A stretch of DNA of 64,000 nt from Bradyrhizobium sp. NAS80.1 (GTDB lineage Bacteria; Pseudomonadota; Alphaproteobacteria; Rhizobiales; Xanthobacteraceae). The stretch lies in the NCBI RefSeq assembly GCF_001908205.1, contig NZ_LGHL01000211.1, positions 1-64,000 on the forward strand. Direction: 5' to 3'. A program made the position numbers and the translations under genes. Each line of letters starts with the position of its first letter. Position 1 is the first letter of the stretch. The notes below the pieces were generated by a model. The model made no database searches and had not been told where the DNA came from. It saw nothing but the letters and a program-made list of their open reading frames with translations. Below are positions 53,370 to 64,000 of the stretch, one piece after another.

Positions 53370-55157
53370 ATGACCATCAGCATCAATGTTCCTGATATTC
53401 ACGAACTGAAGCCCCGGATCACCGTGTTCGGCGTCGGCGGCGCCGGTGGCAACGCCGTCAACAACATGATCACGGCGGGCCTCCAGGGTGTCGATTTCGT
53501 GGTCGCCAACACCGACGCGCAGGCGCTGACGATGTCGAAGGCGCAGCGCATCGTGCAGATGGGAACGGCGGTCACGCAGGGCCTCGGCGCCGGCTCGCAG
53601 CCGAACGTCGGCGCGGCGGCGGCGGAAGAGGTGATCGACGAGCTGCGCGACCATCTCTCCGGCGCCAACATGGTGTTCGTCACCGCCGGCATGGGCGGCG
53701 GCACCGGCACCGGTGCAGCTCCGGTGATCGCCAAGACCGCGCGCGAGATGGGCATCCTCACCGTCGGCGTCGTCACCAAGCCCTTCCACTTCGAAGGCGG
53801 CCGTCGCATGCGCACCGCTGAAGCCGGCATCAACGAGCTTCACAAGGTGGTCGACACGCTCCTGATCATCCCGAACCAGAACCTGTTCCGGGTCGCGAAC
53901 GAAAAGACTACCTTCGCCGACGCCTTCGCGATGGCCGACCAGGTGCTCTACTCGGGCGTCGCCTGCATCACCGACCTGATGGTCAAGGAAGGCCTGATCA
54001 ACCTGGACTTCGCCGACGTCCGCGCCGTCATGCGCGAGATGGGCAAGGCGATGATGGGCACGGGCGAAGCCTCCGGCGACAAGCGCGCGCTGACCGCCGC
54101 TGAAGCTGCGATCGCCAACCCGCTGATAGACGACAGCTCGATGAAGGGCGCCAAGGGCCTTCTCATCTCCATCACCGGCGGCAAGGACCTCACCCTGTTC
54201 GAGGTCGACGAAGCCGCGACCCGCATCCGCGAGGAGGTCGACCAGGACGCCAACATCATCGTCGGCGCCACCTTCGACGAAGCGCTCGACGGCCTGATCC
54301 GCGTGTCGGTCGTCGCCACCGGCATCGAGCAGGCCGCGATCGCCCGCAACAGCCAGGCCTCCAGCGCCCCGGTTGCGAACGCCGCGCCGCAGGTGCAACA
54401 GGCTCCCGCTGCTCCGGCCGCTGCCGCCGAGAGCCGTCTCGCCGACCTGACTGCGCGGCTTCGTGCCGACAACCAGCGTTTGGCCGAACGTGCCCAGAAG
54501 CTGGAAGCGCAGATCCCGGCCGGCGCTCCTGCCGCCGCGCCGCGCCCCAACGTTGAGCGCGCCGCGCTCGCCGCCATCGCCGCGGCCGTCTCGGACGCCC
54601 CGCAGGCGCCTGCGCCGATGCAGACCTACGGCGACGTCACCGTGCGCCCGATCGCACAGAAGCCGACCCTGTTCCCGGAGCCGGAGCAGGCCTCGGTCGC
54701 GATGCAAGAGCCGATGACGCCCGAAAACTTCATCCCGCCGCAGGCCGAGCGTCCGCCGGTTCGTGCGCCGCGGATGCCGCGTCTCGAGGAACTGCCGATG
54801 CCGGCCCAGGCCGAGCTTCGCCAGGCCCGCGGCGAGGTCGAGGAGGAGACCCCCCAGAAGACTCGCCTGTCGCTACTGCAACGCCTCGCCAATGTCGGCC
54901 TCGGCCGTCGCGAAGAGGAGAGCGAGCCGCCGGTCGCAACCCGCGCCGCCGGTCCCGCGATGCCGCCACTGCCTGATCGCCGCCCGCAGAAGACCGTGGC
55001 GCAGCAGATCGCGGCCAGCGAACCGGTATCGGAGTATGCCCGCCGTCCCGCGCCGCAGGGTCTGGACATGCATGGCCGCCCGGCACCTGTTGCGCCGGCG
55101 CCACAGGGCGACGACCATCTTGATATCCCGGCCTTCCTGCGGCGTCAGGCGACCTGA
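53370..55157 (+). CDS. ftsZ: Cell division protein FtsZ
   Basis: A 595-residue tubulin-like GTPase. The GTP signature GGGTGTG (about 108-115) and [18 protein letters not shown] are intact, with NTDAQAL and a synergy-type T7 loop ([11 protein letters not shown]). A 250-residue disordered Ala/Pro-rich linker leads to the C-terminal peptide [12 protein letters not shown], which binds FtsA and other partners. It forms the Z-ring. It lies about 90 bp after ftsA, and a strong terminator follows. Confidence 0.97.
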   Translation: MTISINVPDIHELKPRITVFGVGGAGGNAVNNMITAGLQGVDFVVANTDAQALTMSKAQRIVQMGTAVTQGLGAGSQPNVGAAAAEEVIDELRDHLSGANMVFVTAGMGGGTGTGAAPVIAKTAREMGILTVGVVTKPFHFEGGRRMRTAEAGINELHKVVDTLLIIPNQNLFRVANEKTTFADAFAMADQVLYSGVACITDLMVKEGLINLDFADVRAVMREMGKAMMGTGEASGDKRALTAAEAAIANPLIDDSSMKGAKGLLISITGGKDLTLFEVDEAATRIREEVDQDANIIVGATFDEALDGLIRVSVVATGIEQAAIARNSQASSAPVANAAPQVQQAPAAPAAAAESRLADLTARLRADNQRLAERAQKLEAQIPAGAPAAAPRPNVERAALAAIAAAVSDAPQAPAPMQTYGDVTVRPIAQKPTLFPEPEQASVAMQEPMTPENFIPPQAERPPVRAPRMPRLEELPMPAQAELRQARGEVEEETPQKTRLSLLQRLANVGLGRREEESEPPVATRAAGPAMPPLPDRRPQKTVAQQIAASEPVSEYARRPAPQGLDMHGRPAPVAPAPQGDDHLDIPAFLRRQAT

Positions 55158-55183
55158 GGATTGTTACAATAAGGCAGACGCAA

Positions 55184-55222
55184 AAAGGTCCCGGCGGGAA
55201 GCTTGCCGGGACCTTTCCTTTT
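55184..55222 (+). terminator. Intrinsic terminator of the ftsZ transcript
   Basis: AAAGGTCCCGGC (55184-55195) and GCCGGGACCTTT (55205-55216) form a perfect 12-bp stem with a 9-base loop, followed by CCTTTTGG. It ends the dcw run, so lpxC must have its own promoter. Confidence 0.85.
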
Positions 55223-55519
55223 GGCCCGGGAATGCCCGAACGGTGCGGTCAAGCAACTGATTTTAAATCATTAATTATATATTCGGTGGTTCAGTAAAGC
55301 TGCCGACAGGGTCCCTGAACTTCGGCGCAATTTGGTTAAGCCTTGGCGCGAATACGGCAGGTTTGGGGTAACAATCGGTAAAAAAGCGTGAGTTGGCGCT
55401 GTTTGAGGCAGTGACTATGGTCTGCCGTGACTTGGGGATACGGAGATTCGCAACCGTCGGCAGTGGCCGGCCAAGCGGGTTCAGTATAAGTCGCGATGGT
55501 CGTAGTGGGGCGGTTCCTG
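55223..55519 (+). promoter_or_regulatory. lpxC promoter region with AT-rich island
   Basis: A 297-bp gap with a strikingly AT-rich run at about 55257-55280 (TTGATTTTAAATCATTAATT) in GC-rich DNA, including the near-palindrome TGATTTAAA/TTTAAATCA. A GGTTAAGCC and a GGTAACAATC element follow. It separates the ftsZ terminator from lpxC and probably holds the lpxC promoter. No ORF is supported here. Confidence 0.45.
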
Positions 55520-56482
55520 ATGAAGTTTAGCCGGCAAACAACGCTTCGTGCGCAAGCCTCTGTGGCAGGCGTAGGCGTTCACTCCGGTCTTCCCGTTACA
55601 CTCACGCTTGGGCCTGCGCCTGTCGACGCGGGTTTTATTTTTGTCCGCACCGGCCTTGAGGGAAGCGACCGCGAAGTTCAGGCGACCGCCGAGCAGGTGG
55701 TCGCGACCGACTTTGCCACCGTCCTCGGCGATCGCGACGGGCCGCTGGTCTCCACCGCCGAGCATGTGCTTGCTGCGCTGCGCGGCATGGGCGTCGACAA
55801 CGCCACAATCGAAATCGACGGGCCGGAAGTGCCGATCATGGACGGCAGCGCCGCAGCCTTCGTTGCAGCGATCGATCAGGCCGGCATCGTCAGCCAGCCG
55901 GCGCAGCGCCGCTTCATTCAGGTTTTGAAGCCGGTTTCGGCCAAGGTCGGCGACTCCTTCGGTGAGATCCGGCCCTATGCCACCGGGTTCCGCGCTGAGG
56001 TCGAGATTGACTTCACCAATCCCGTCATCGGCCAGCAGAGCTACACTTTCGACCTCAATCCGGAGCGTTTCCGCCGCGAGGTTGGCCGCGCCCGGACCTT
56101 CGGCCTGATGTGCGATGTCGCCCGGCTCTGGAGCGCGGGCTACGCACTCGGCGCCTCCTTCGACAACACGGTCGTTTTCGACGACGAGCGGCTGCTCAAC
56201 ACCGAAGGGCTGCGCTACGCCGACGAATGTGCCCGCCACAAGGTGCTCGACGTGATCGGCGACCTCGCGTTGGCCGGCCTGCCGCTGCTTGGCGCCTATC
56301 GCTCGGTGCGCGGCGGCCACAAGCTCAACCACGCTGTCCTGACCGCGCTGCTGGCCGACCGTACAGCCTGGCGGGTGGTCGAGGGCGAGGCGGCCCGCCG
56401 TAGCGCGCGTCCCGTGGGCGAAGTCGGTCGCGGCATCGTCGGCGGCCGGATCGCCGCGGCTTATGGACCGGACGTATCCTGA
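55520..56482 (+). CDS. lpxC: UDP-3-O-acyl-N-acetylglucosamine deacetylase
   Basis: A 320-residue zinc enzyme from ATG 55520. Active-site motifs: STAEHVLAAL with zinc ligand His82, and RHKVLDVIGDL with His240 and Asp244. It commits UDP-acyl-GlcNAc to lipid A. The upstream start 55496 would add 8 residues and has no better ribosome site. It follows the ftsZ terminator by 300 bp. Confidence 0.95.
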   Translation: MKFSRQTTLRAQASVAGVGVHSGLPVTLTLGPAPVDAGFIFVRTGLEGSDREVQATAEQVVATDFATVLGDRDGPLVSTAEHVLAALRGMGVDNATIEIDGPEVPIMDGSAAAFVAAIDQAGIVSQPAQRRFIQVLKPVSAKVGDSFGEIRPYATGFRAEVEIDFTNPVIGQQSYTFDLNPERFRREVGRARTFGLMCDVARLWSAGYALGASFDNTVVFDDERLLNTEGLRYADECARHKVLDVIGDLALAGLPLLGAYRSVRGGHKLNHAVLTALLADRTAWRVVEGEAARRSARPVGEVGRGIVGGRIAAAYGPDVS

Positions 56483-56735
56483 CAGACTGTTGTCGCAGGC
56501 GTCGGTCGCGACTTACCCCCCGGGGAAACTCCTGGTAACCATGATCCGCTAGCATTGCGGCAATTTCGCCTTAATCCGGGCGGAATGCCTGCCTATCCGG
56601 TGGGTTGACGATCGTTTTTCGGTTACACCTGCGTGGTCGCTTGGCAGGCACCACGGTTACATTTCGCGTTCATGACTCACGCCATGGCTCATGGGCTGGC
56701 GGGCACCGCATCACAGGGCGTCAGGTCTTAAATTC

Positions 56736-57638
56736 ATGTCGGCACAGCGTATGACGCGCGGATATCTTTCGGTTTCGCCAAGGGCTTCGATCGGTGCCCG
56801 TAGGCTTCTTCAGGCCGCCACCTTCATCGTGCTGGCGCTGCCGCTGGCCGGCTGCGGTACCGGCTCGCTCTGGGACAAGTTCACCGCCAAGGACGACACC
56901 TTCGTCGAGGAGCCCGCCGACAAGATCTACAATGAGGGCCTGTACCTCATGAACGAGAAGAAGGACATGAAGGCGGCGAACAAGAAGTTCGAGGAGGTCG
57001 ACCGCCAGCATCCCTATTCCGAGTGGGCCCGCAAATCATTGCTGATGTCGGCCTATGCGTCCTACCAGAGCGGCGACTATGACGGCTGCATCGGCGCCGC
57101 CACGCGCTACGTCACGCTGCATCCCGGCAGCCCGGACGCAGCCTATGCTCAGTATCTGATCGCGGCATCCCACTACGACCAGATCCCGGACATCAGCCGG
57201 GACCAGAGCCGCACCGAGAAGGCGATCGCCGCGCTCGAAGAGGTGGTGCGCAAATATCCGAACTCGGAATATGCGACCTCCGCCAAGGCCAAGATCGAGG
57301 GTGCGCGCGACCAGCTCGCGGGCAAGGAAATGAACATCGGCCGCTATTACGCGCAGAAGCGCGACTACACGGCGGCGATCAACCGCTACAAGGCTGTGGT
57401 CACGCAGTACCAGACCACGCGCCATGTCGAGGAGGCGTTGTTCCGGCTCACCGAGGCCTATATGGCGATCGGCATCGTCGGCGAGGCGCAGACGGCGGCG
57501 GCCGTGCTCGGGCACAATTTTCCTGACAGCCGCTGGTACAAGGACGCATATAATCTTGTAAAATCCGGCGGTCTCGAACCGAGCGAGAATCAGGGGTCAT
57601 GGATCAGCCGGACCTTCAAGAAGATGGGCCTCGGCTAG
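56736..57638 (+). CDS. bamD: Outer-membrane assembly lipoprotein BamD
   Basis: A 300-residue protein from ATG 56736. The N-terminus has a signal peptide with the lipobox LPLAGC, so it is anchored to the outer membrane. Five TPR-like repeats follow: DKIYNEGLYLMNEKKDMKAA, RQHPYSEWARKSLLMSAYA, YAQYLIAASHYDQIPDIS, KYPNSEYATSAKAKIEG and VEEALFRLTEAYMAIG. It works in the BAM complex for outer-membrane protein insertion. The upstream start 56691 is not signal-peptide-like. A 253-bp gap before it holds no gene. Confidence 0.94.
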   Translation: MSAQRMTRGYLSVSPRASIGARRLLQAATFIVLALPLAGCGTGSLWDKFTAKDDTFVEEPADKIYNEGLYLMNEKKDMKAANKKFEEVDRQHPYSEWARKSLLMSAYASYQSGDYDGCIGAATRYVTLHPGSPDAAYAQYLIAASHYDQIPDISRDQSRTEKAIAALEEVVRKYPNSEYATSAKAKIEGARDQLAGKEMNIGRYYAQKRDYTAAINRYKAVVTQYQTTRHVEEALFRLTEAYMAIGIVGEAQTAAAVLGHNFPDSRWYKDAYNLVKSGGLEPSENQGSWISRTFKKMGLG

Positions 57639-57651
57639 GAAATCTGATTCC

Positions 57652-59325
57652 ATGCTGGCGCGTCTGTCGATCCGCGACATCGTCCTGATCGAACGGCTTG
57701 ATATCGAATTCGCCACCGGTCTTGCGGTTTTGACGGGCGAGACCGGTGCGGGCAAATCCATCCTGCTCGATGCCTTTGCGCTGGCGCTCGGCGGCCGCGG
57801 CGACGCCGGGCTCGTGCGCCACGGCGCGGAGCAGGGGCAGGTGACCGCCGTCTTCGATATCCCCAAGAATCACCCCGCAGCAAACATCCTCGCCGAGAAC
57901 GGCCTCGACGATACCGGCGAGATGATTCTTCGCCGGGTCCAGCTCGCCGACGGCCGCACCCGGGCCTTCGTCAACGACCAGTCGATCAGCGTGCAGACGC
58001 TGAAGGCGGTCGGCGCCGCCCTGGTCGAGATCCACGGCCAGCACGACGAGCGCGCGCTGGTCGATGCTGCCACCCACCGCCGCCTGCTCGACGCCTTTGC
58101 CGGCCTCGAAAAGGACGTAGCTAGCGTCGAATCGCTCTGGGATGCGCGCCGCACTGCCAACACCGCGCTGGAGGAGCATCGCGCCGGCATGGAGCGTGCC
58201 GCGCGCGAAGCGGATTACCTGCGCCACGCCTCGGACGAGCTGAAGCAGCTCGCGCCCAAGGACGGCGAAGAGACCTCGCTGGCCTCCCGCCGCACCACGA
58301 TGATGCAGGGCGAGAAGATCGCCTCCGACCTGCGCGAGGCGCAGGAGGCGGTCGGCGGCAACCATTCGCCGGTCGCGGCGCTGTCGGCCGCGGTGCGCCG
58401 GCTGGAGCGCCGCGGCGTTAATTCGCCAGCGCTGGTCGAGCCTGCGGTGAAGGCGATCGACACCGCAATCAACGCGCTTGAGGAAGCCGACCAGCACCTC
58501 CAGGCCGCCCTGGCCGCAACCGATTTCGACCCGGCCGAGCTCGAACGCATCGAGGAGCGCCTGTTCAGCTTGCGCGCAGCCTCGCGCAAATATTCGACGC
58601 CGGTCGACGGGCTCGCTGCGCTCGCCGCCAGATATGCCGCCGATGTCGTACTGATCGATGCCGGCGCGACCCGGTTGAAGAAGCTGGAGCAGGCCGCCAT
58701 CGAGGCCGACGCGCGCTACGCCACTGCGGCCAAGAAACTGTCGCTGGCGCGGCAGAAATCGGCGGAGAAGCTCAACAAGGCCGTCAACGCCGAGCTCGCG
58801 CCGCTCAAGCTCGAGCGCGCCAAGTTCATGACCCAGGTCGAGACCGACGAGGCCGCGCCGGGTCAGCAAGGCTTCGATCGCGTCGAGTTCTGGGTGCAGA
58901 CCAATCCCGGCACCAAGCCGGGCCCGCTGATGAAGGTCGCCTCCGGCGGCGAGCTCTCGCGCTTCCTGCTGGCGTTGAAGGTCGTGCTGTCAGACCGTGG
59001 CTCAGCGCCAACCCTGGTGTTCGACGAAATCGACACCGGCGTCGGCGGCGCGGTCGCGGACGCCATCGGTGGGCGCCTGGCGCGCCTTGCCGGCAAGGTC
59101 CAGGTGATGGCCGTGACCCACGCCCCGCAGGTCGCCGCGCGGGCCGACCAGCACCTGCTGATCTCCAAGGACGCCCTCGACAAGGGCAAGCGTGTCGCCA
59201 CCCGCGTCAACGCACTCGCCGCCGATCACCGCCGCGAGGAGATCGCGCGGATGCTCGCCGGCGCCGAGATCACGGCCGAGGCGAGGGCGGCAGCGGAACG
59301 GCTGCTCAAGGCGGCGACGGCTTAG
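57652..59325 (+). CDS. recN: DNA repair protein RecN
   Basis: A 557-residue SMC-like ATPase. Walker A GETGAGKS is at residues 29-36 (AVLTGETGAGKSILLDAFAL), and the C-terminal half has ASGGELSRFLLALKVVLSD (signature) and TLVFDEIDTGVGGAVADAIG (Walker B), with HAPQVAA. The coiled-coil region is between. It helps repair double-strand breaks. Starts 13 bp after bamD, likely co-transcribed. Confidence 0.96.
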   Translation: MLARLSIRDIVLIERLDIEFATGLAVLTGETGAGKSILLDAFALALGGRGDAGLVRHGAEQGQVTAVFDIPKNHPAANILAENGLDDTGEMILRRVQLADGRTRAFVNDQSISVQTLKAVGAALVEIHGQHDERALVDAATHRRLLDAFAGLEKDVASVESLWDARRTANTALEEHRAGMERAAREADYLRHASDELKQLAPKDGEETSLASRRTTMMQGEKIASDLREAQEAVGGNHSPVAALSAAVRRLERRGVNSPALVEPAVKAIDTAINALEEADQHLQAALAATDFDPAELERIEERLFSLRAASRKYSTPVDGLAALAARYAADVVLIDAGATRLKKLEQAAIEADARYATAAKKLSLARQKSAEKLNKAVNAELAPLKLERAKFMTQVETDEAAPGQQGFDRVEFWVQTNPGTKPGPLMKVASGGELSRFLLALKVVLSDRGSAPTLVFDEIDTGVGGAVADAIGGRLARLAGKVQVMAVTHAPQVAARADQHLLISKDALDKGKRVATRVNALAADHRREEIARMLAGAEITAEARAAAERLLKAATA

Positions 59326-59328
59326 GTC

Positions 59329-61639
<2,311 letters not shown>

Positions 61640-61747
61640 GGTGCGGCGGCAAGACGTTGGTCACGATCGGCATGTGCATCAACGATGGCGCCGCCGCGGA
61701 CCGAAGCGCCTCGCTCCGCGGCAGTGACGGCTCGTGCAACACTATCC

Positions 61748-62257
61748 TTACTCGTCGTAATCTTCGGATTCCATACGATGTTCAATCGCATCTCGTATCC
61801 CGGCCATGGCTGCGTAGCTCGCGAAGGCCATCCTCTTCTTCTGATCCGGGTTTAGCGTTTTATAGAGCGGCTCCCAGGCATCGGCGATCTTCTTGAGGTC
61901 GGCCGCGCGTTGACTCAGTCTCTCCGCTCGACGTTGCATGAGTTCGATCGGATTGTGTTGGATGGCCTCCATTGGGTCGCCATCGCGCAGTTCCGCCACC
62001 CGTTCCATCCGGGCTTGCCGGTTCTTTGCTCTCGCGCGGATGGCGTCCTCGACGGGCGGCCAGAGTTTTTCCTGCTCGGGCGTCATCTGCAAGGCCGCCT
62101 TGATGATGCCGACACGCGCATCCGTCAGGGCTTTCAGGTCGGCGGCGCTGGGATGCTTCATTCCTACGGTGGTGGAAGACTTGTCTTCTGCGTAGGCGAG
62201 GGGTGACGCAAGTATGAGAACTGCAGTCGCTGCAACGGCTGTTTTCTTGAGGATCAT
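61748..62257 (-). CDS. Periplasmic LTxxQ (Spy/CpxP-like) protein
   Basis: A 169-residue protein. Signal peptide MILKKTAVAATAVLILASPL, cleavage near AYA. The mature part is helical and has the family motif variants QMTPEQEKLWPP and TLNPDQKKRMAFA. CpxP/Spy-type proteins are periplasmic chaperones or stress sensors; this one lacks the exact LTxxQ but has MTPEQ and LNPDQ. A long charged helix (AIRARAKNRQARMERVAELR) joins the two. It is in the same direction as the MFS gene to its right, with 263 bp between. Confidence 0.82.
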   Translation of the reverse strand: MILKKTAVAATAVLILASPLAYAEDKSSTTVGMKHPSAADLKALTDARVGIIKAALQMTPEQEKLWPPVEDAIRARAKNRQARMERVAELRDGDPMEAIQHNPIELMQRRAERLSQRAADLKKIADAWEPLYKTLNPDQKKRMAFASYAAMAGIRDAIEHRMESEDYDE

Positions 62258-62520
62258 CGCGACCTCCTAGTCTCGAGTCATTCGCCCCCAGGTAGAAGGG
62301 AGCATTGGATCCTGGGATGACTTGACCTACGTCAAGAAGACGCTCACGCGTCGGTGAGTCAGGTCGGCTGACGCACAGGCCGAAAGCGCCTGCGCGTTCG
62401 CGTCGGGCGCGCGCATGCGGTATGGCTGGAACGAGATGTCATGCAGATGTCACGCTAGTGAAAGCCAAATGGGAACAATTGGGGACGCACTAGCGCCGCG
62501 CCAAACACTTTCGGGGCGCG

Positions 62521-63804
62521 TCACATCATCCCGCTCTCTTCTTCCTCAGCCTGCTCGATCAGCGTCTCGCTCACCACGACCTCGCGGCGGGGGACGACGA
62601 AGATCATCATGCAGGCGCAGAGCAGCGAGATGGCGAGGACCGCGGAGGTGAGCGGTAGCGTCGTGGCGGAGTGACCGCCGAGATAAGCGCCGAATTGCGA
62701 CATCAGCGCGCCGATGCCTTGCTGGAGGAATCCCATTGCGCCTGACGCGGTGCCGGCGGCCTCGGGGCGGATGCTGATCGCGCCGGCCGCGGAATTCGCC
62801 ATCACGAAGGCATTGCCGGCCATCACGATCATCTGCGTAACGAACAGCCAGGCGGGCGCCTCGTTCCAGCCGATAAAGCTCCACGTCAGGTTCAACAGGC
62901 TGCCGCAGAGCTGCAGGCCGAGCCCGAGCCAGATCAGCCGTTCCAGCGAGTGCCGCGGCGCAAAGCGCACGCAGAGCAGGTTGCCGACGAGGTATGCAAA
63001 GCCCGTTGTCGCGAACCACGCGCCGTATTCGGCGCTGGTCCGTCCCATCTGCGTCACCACGATGTAGGGGCCGCCGCCGGCGAAAGTGAAGATGATCTGG
63101 GAAGCCAGCACCTGACACATCACATAACCGACGAAAGCGCGGCTTTGGATGAGGACGCTGACGTCGCCGCGAAAGCCGCCGCTGCCGGCGGCGCGGGTGC
63201 GGCGCGTCTCGGGCAGCGCCAGCGCGATGCCGGCCGCCACCGCGATCGCGCCGATCGTGATGGCGTAGAAGATCGCGCGCCAGCCGAACGCGGTTTCGAT
63301 CAGGCCGCCGGTGAGCGGGGAGACCATCTGTCCGATCATCAGGGCCGCGACCACGAGGCTGATCATGGAGGCGACGCGCTCGCGCTCATAGATGTCGCGG
63401 ATGATGGCGCGGCTCACCACCATGCCGGCGGCGCCGCCCAGCGCCTGGAAGAAACGCGCGGCGATCAGTTGCGGCAGGGTTTGCGCGAAGATACAGGCGA
63501 CGCTGGCCGCCACCATCAGGGCGAGGCCCGCAAGCAGCACCGGGCGCCGCCCGAACCTGTCCGACAGCGGTCCCATGATGAGCTGCGACAGCGCGATGCC
63601 GACCATATAGAGCGACACCGTCATCTGTGCGAGCGAGATGTCGCTGCCGAAATTCGTCGCCAGCACCGGCAGCGCCGGAACCAGCATGTAGAGCGAGATC
63701 GGCGCGATCCCGGTCATGGCGACCAGCAACAACAGCACCACGCGCGAGGTCGCGAGGTTCTTGGCGACTGCCGTTTCCGGCGGCTTGCTGATCATGCCGT
63801 GCAT
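62521..63804 (-). CDS. Bcr/CflA-family MFS drug exporter
   Basis: A 427-residue membrane protein with about 12 hydrophobic segments. Family motifs: MLVPALPVLATNFGSDISLA, LSQLIMGPLSDRFGRRPVLL (motif A), ARFFQALGGAAGMVVSRAII. It exports drugs or metabolites with a proton gradient. ATG 63804 (MHGMISKPP) was chosen; ATG 63795 is an alternative. The frame to 63975 upstream has no ribosome site. The C-terminus is Glu-rich. Confidence 0.92.
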   Translation of the reverse strand: MHGMISKPPETAVAKNLATSRVVLLLLVAMTGIAPISLYMLVPALPVLATNFGSDISLAQMTVSLYMVGIALSQLIMGPLSDRFGRRPVLLAGLALMVAASVACIFAQTLPQLIAARFFQALGGAAGMVVSRAIIRDIYERERVASMISLVVAALMIGQMVSPLTGGLIETAFGWRAIFYAITIGAIAVAAGIALALPETRRTRAAGSGGFRGDVSVLIQSRAFVGYVMCQVLASQIIFTFAGGGPYIVVTQMGRTSAEYGAWFATTGFAYLVGNLLCVRFAPRHSLERLIWLGLGLQLCGSLLNLTWSFIGWNEAPAWLFVTQMIVMAGNAFVMANSAAGAISIRPEAAGTASGAMGFLQQGIGALMSQFGAYLGGHSATTLPLTSAVLAISLLCACMMIFVVPRREVVVSETLIEQAEEEESGMM

Positions 63805-63969
63805 GCGTGTCCGTCTCTCGAGGAGTCGAATTTGACTGTAGCGTTCGCACGCAAGACGGATATCGGCGTTTCGGAATGCGGCTATACGGATTCCGGGATG
63901 GTTGTGATGAGGCGCGCGAAGGGCCGGGGATCTACGGAAGTGTGCGCGTTGCTCGCGCCGCATCACAGC

Positions 63970-64000
63970 TGTCATTCCCCGCGAAGGCGGGAATCCGGTA
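63970..64000. repeat. Partial palindromic repeat at the window edge
   Basis: GTCATTCCCCGCGAAGGCGG followed by GAATCCGGTA is the left half of a GTCATTCC-type repeat, cut by the window end. A full copy would continue beyond 64000. Confidence 0.7.

Overview
GC-rich chromosomal segment from an alphaproteobacterium, almost certainly Bradyrhizobium or a close relative (Nitrobacteraceae). The call rests on gene content and order, on an FtsZ with a long linker and an alphaproteobacterial C-terminal peptide, on a DUF6665 gene, and on about a dozen long palindromic repeats between genes of the kind common in these genomes. There are no rRNA or tRNA genes, CRISPR array, transposase or phage genes. Codon use looks uniform, and I read it as core genome with a few lineage-variable islands.

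Layout. (1) 1-14.1 kb, envelope and lipid genes: a partial gene, DUF899, a secreted L,D-transpeptidase, a GT4 glycosyltransferase, a PmtA-like methyltransferase, a membrane protein, a class III aminotransferase divergent from phosphatidylserine decarboxylase, Nudix, secreted FecR-domain and DUF2147 proteins, an extensin-like lipoprotein, and several small ORFs. (2) 14.3-21.6 kb: a 1,332-residue SARP/BTAD-cyclase-ATPase-TPR regulator whose cyclase lacks two key residues, a DyP peroxidase with a small partner, DUF6665, and a TetR regulator. (3) 21.7-31.7 kb, transport: EmrA/EmrB-like pump genes behind a perfect TetR-type operator, an ABC exporter preceded by a candidate leader peptide ending Cys-Ser-Ala-Cys, MATE, TauE/SafE, and a MocR regulator divergent from a DUF983 gene. 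(4) 31.8-34 kb: RNase P RNA (minus strand) and a YciI/DGPF gene with an ECF42-type sigma factor. (5) 34.1-61.6 kb: a peptidoglycan amidase, then the division and cell wall cluster rsmH-ftsL-ftsI-murE-murF-mraY-murD-ftsW-murG-murC-murB-ddl-ftsQ-ftsA-ftsZ-lpxC-bamD-recN-ligA. (6) 61.7-64 kb: an LTxxQ periplasmic protein and a Bcr/CflA-like exporter.

How it fits together. The dcw run supplies the whole path from UDP-MurNAc to lipid II (murC/D/E/F, ddl, mraY, murG), septal synthesis (ftsI, ftsW), the FtsL/FtsQ divisome proteins and the FtsZ/FtsA ring. lpxC (lipid A) and bamD (outer-membrane assembly) follow, so all envelope layers are represented. Upstream, psd and the PmtA-like gene would turn phosphatidylserine into phosphatidylethanolamine and then methylated lipids.

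Main oddities: murG is frameshifted at a run of seven C near its start; mraZ is missing from in front of rsmH; palindromic repeats sit inside the dcw run; the large SARP regulator carries a degenerate cyclase; and there are several short, well-initiated ORFs that standard annotation would probably miss.
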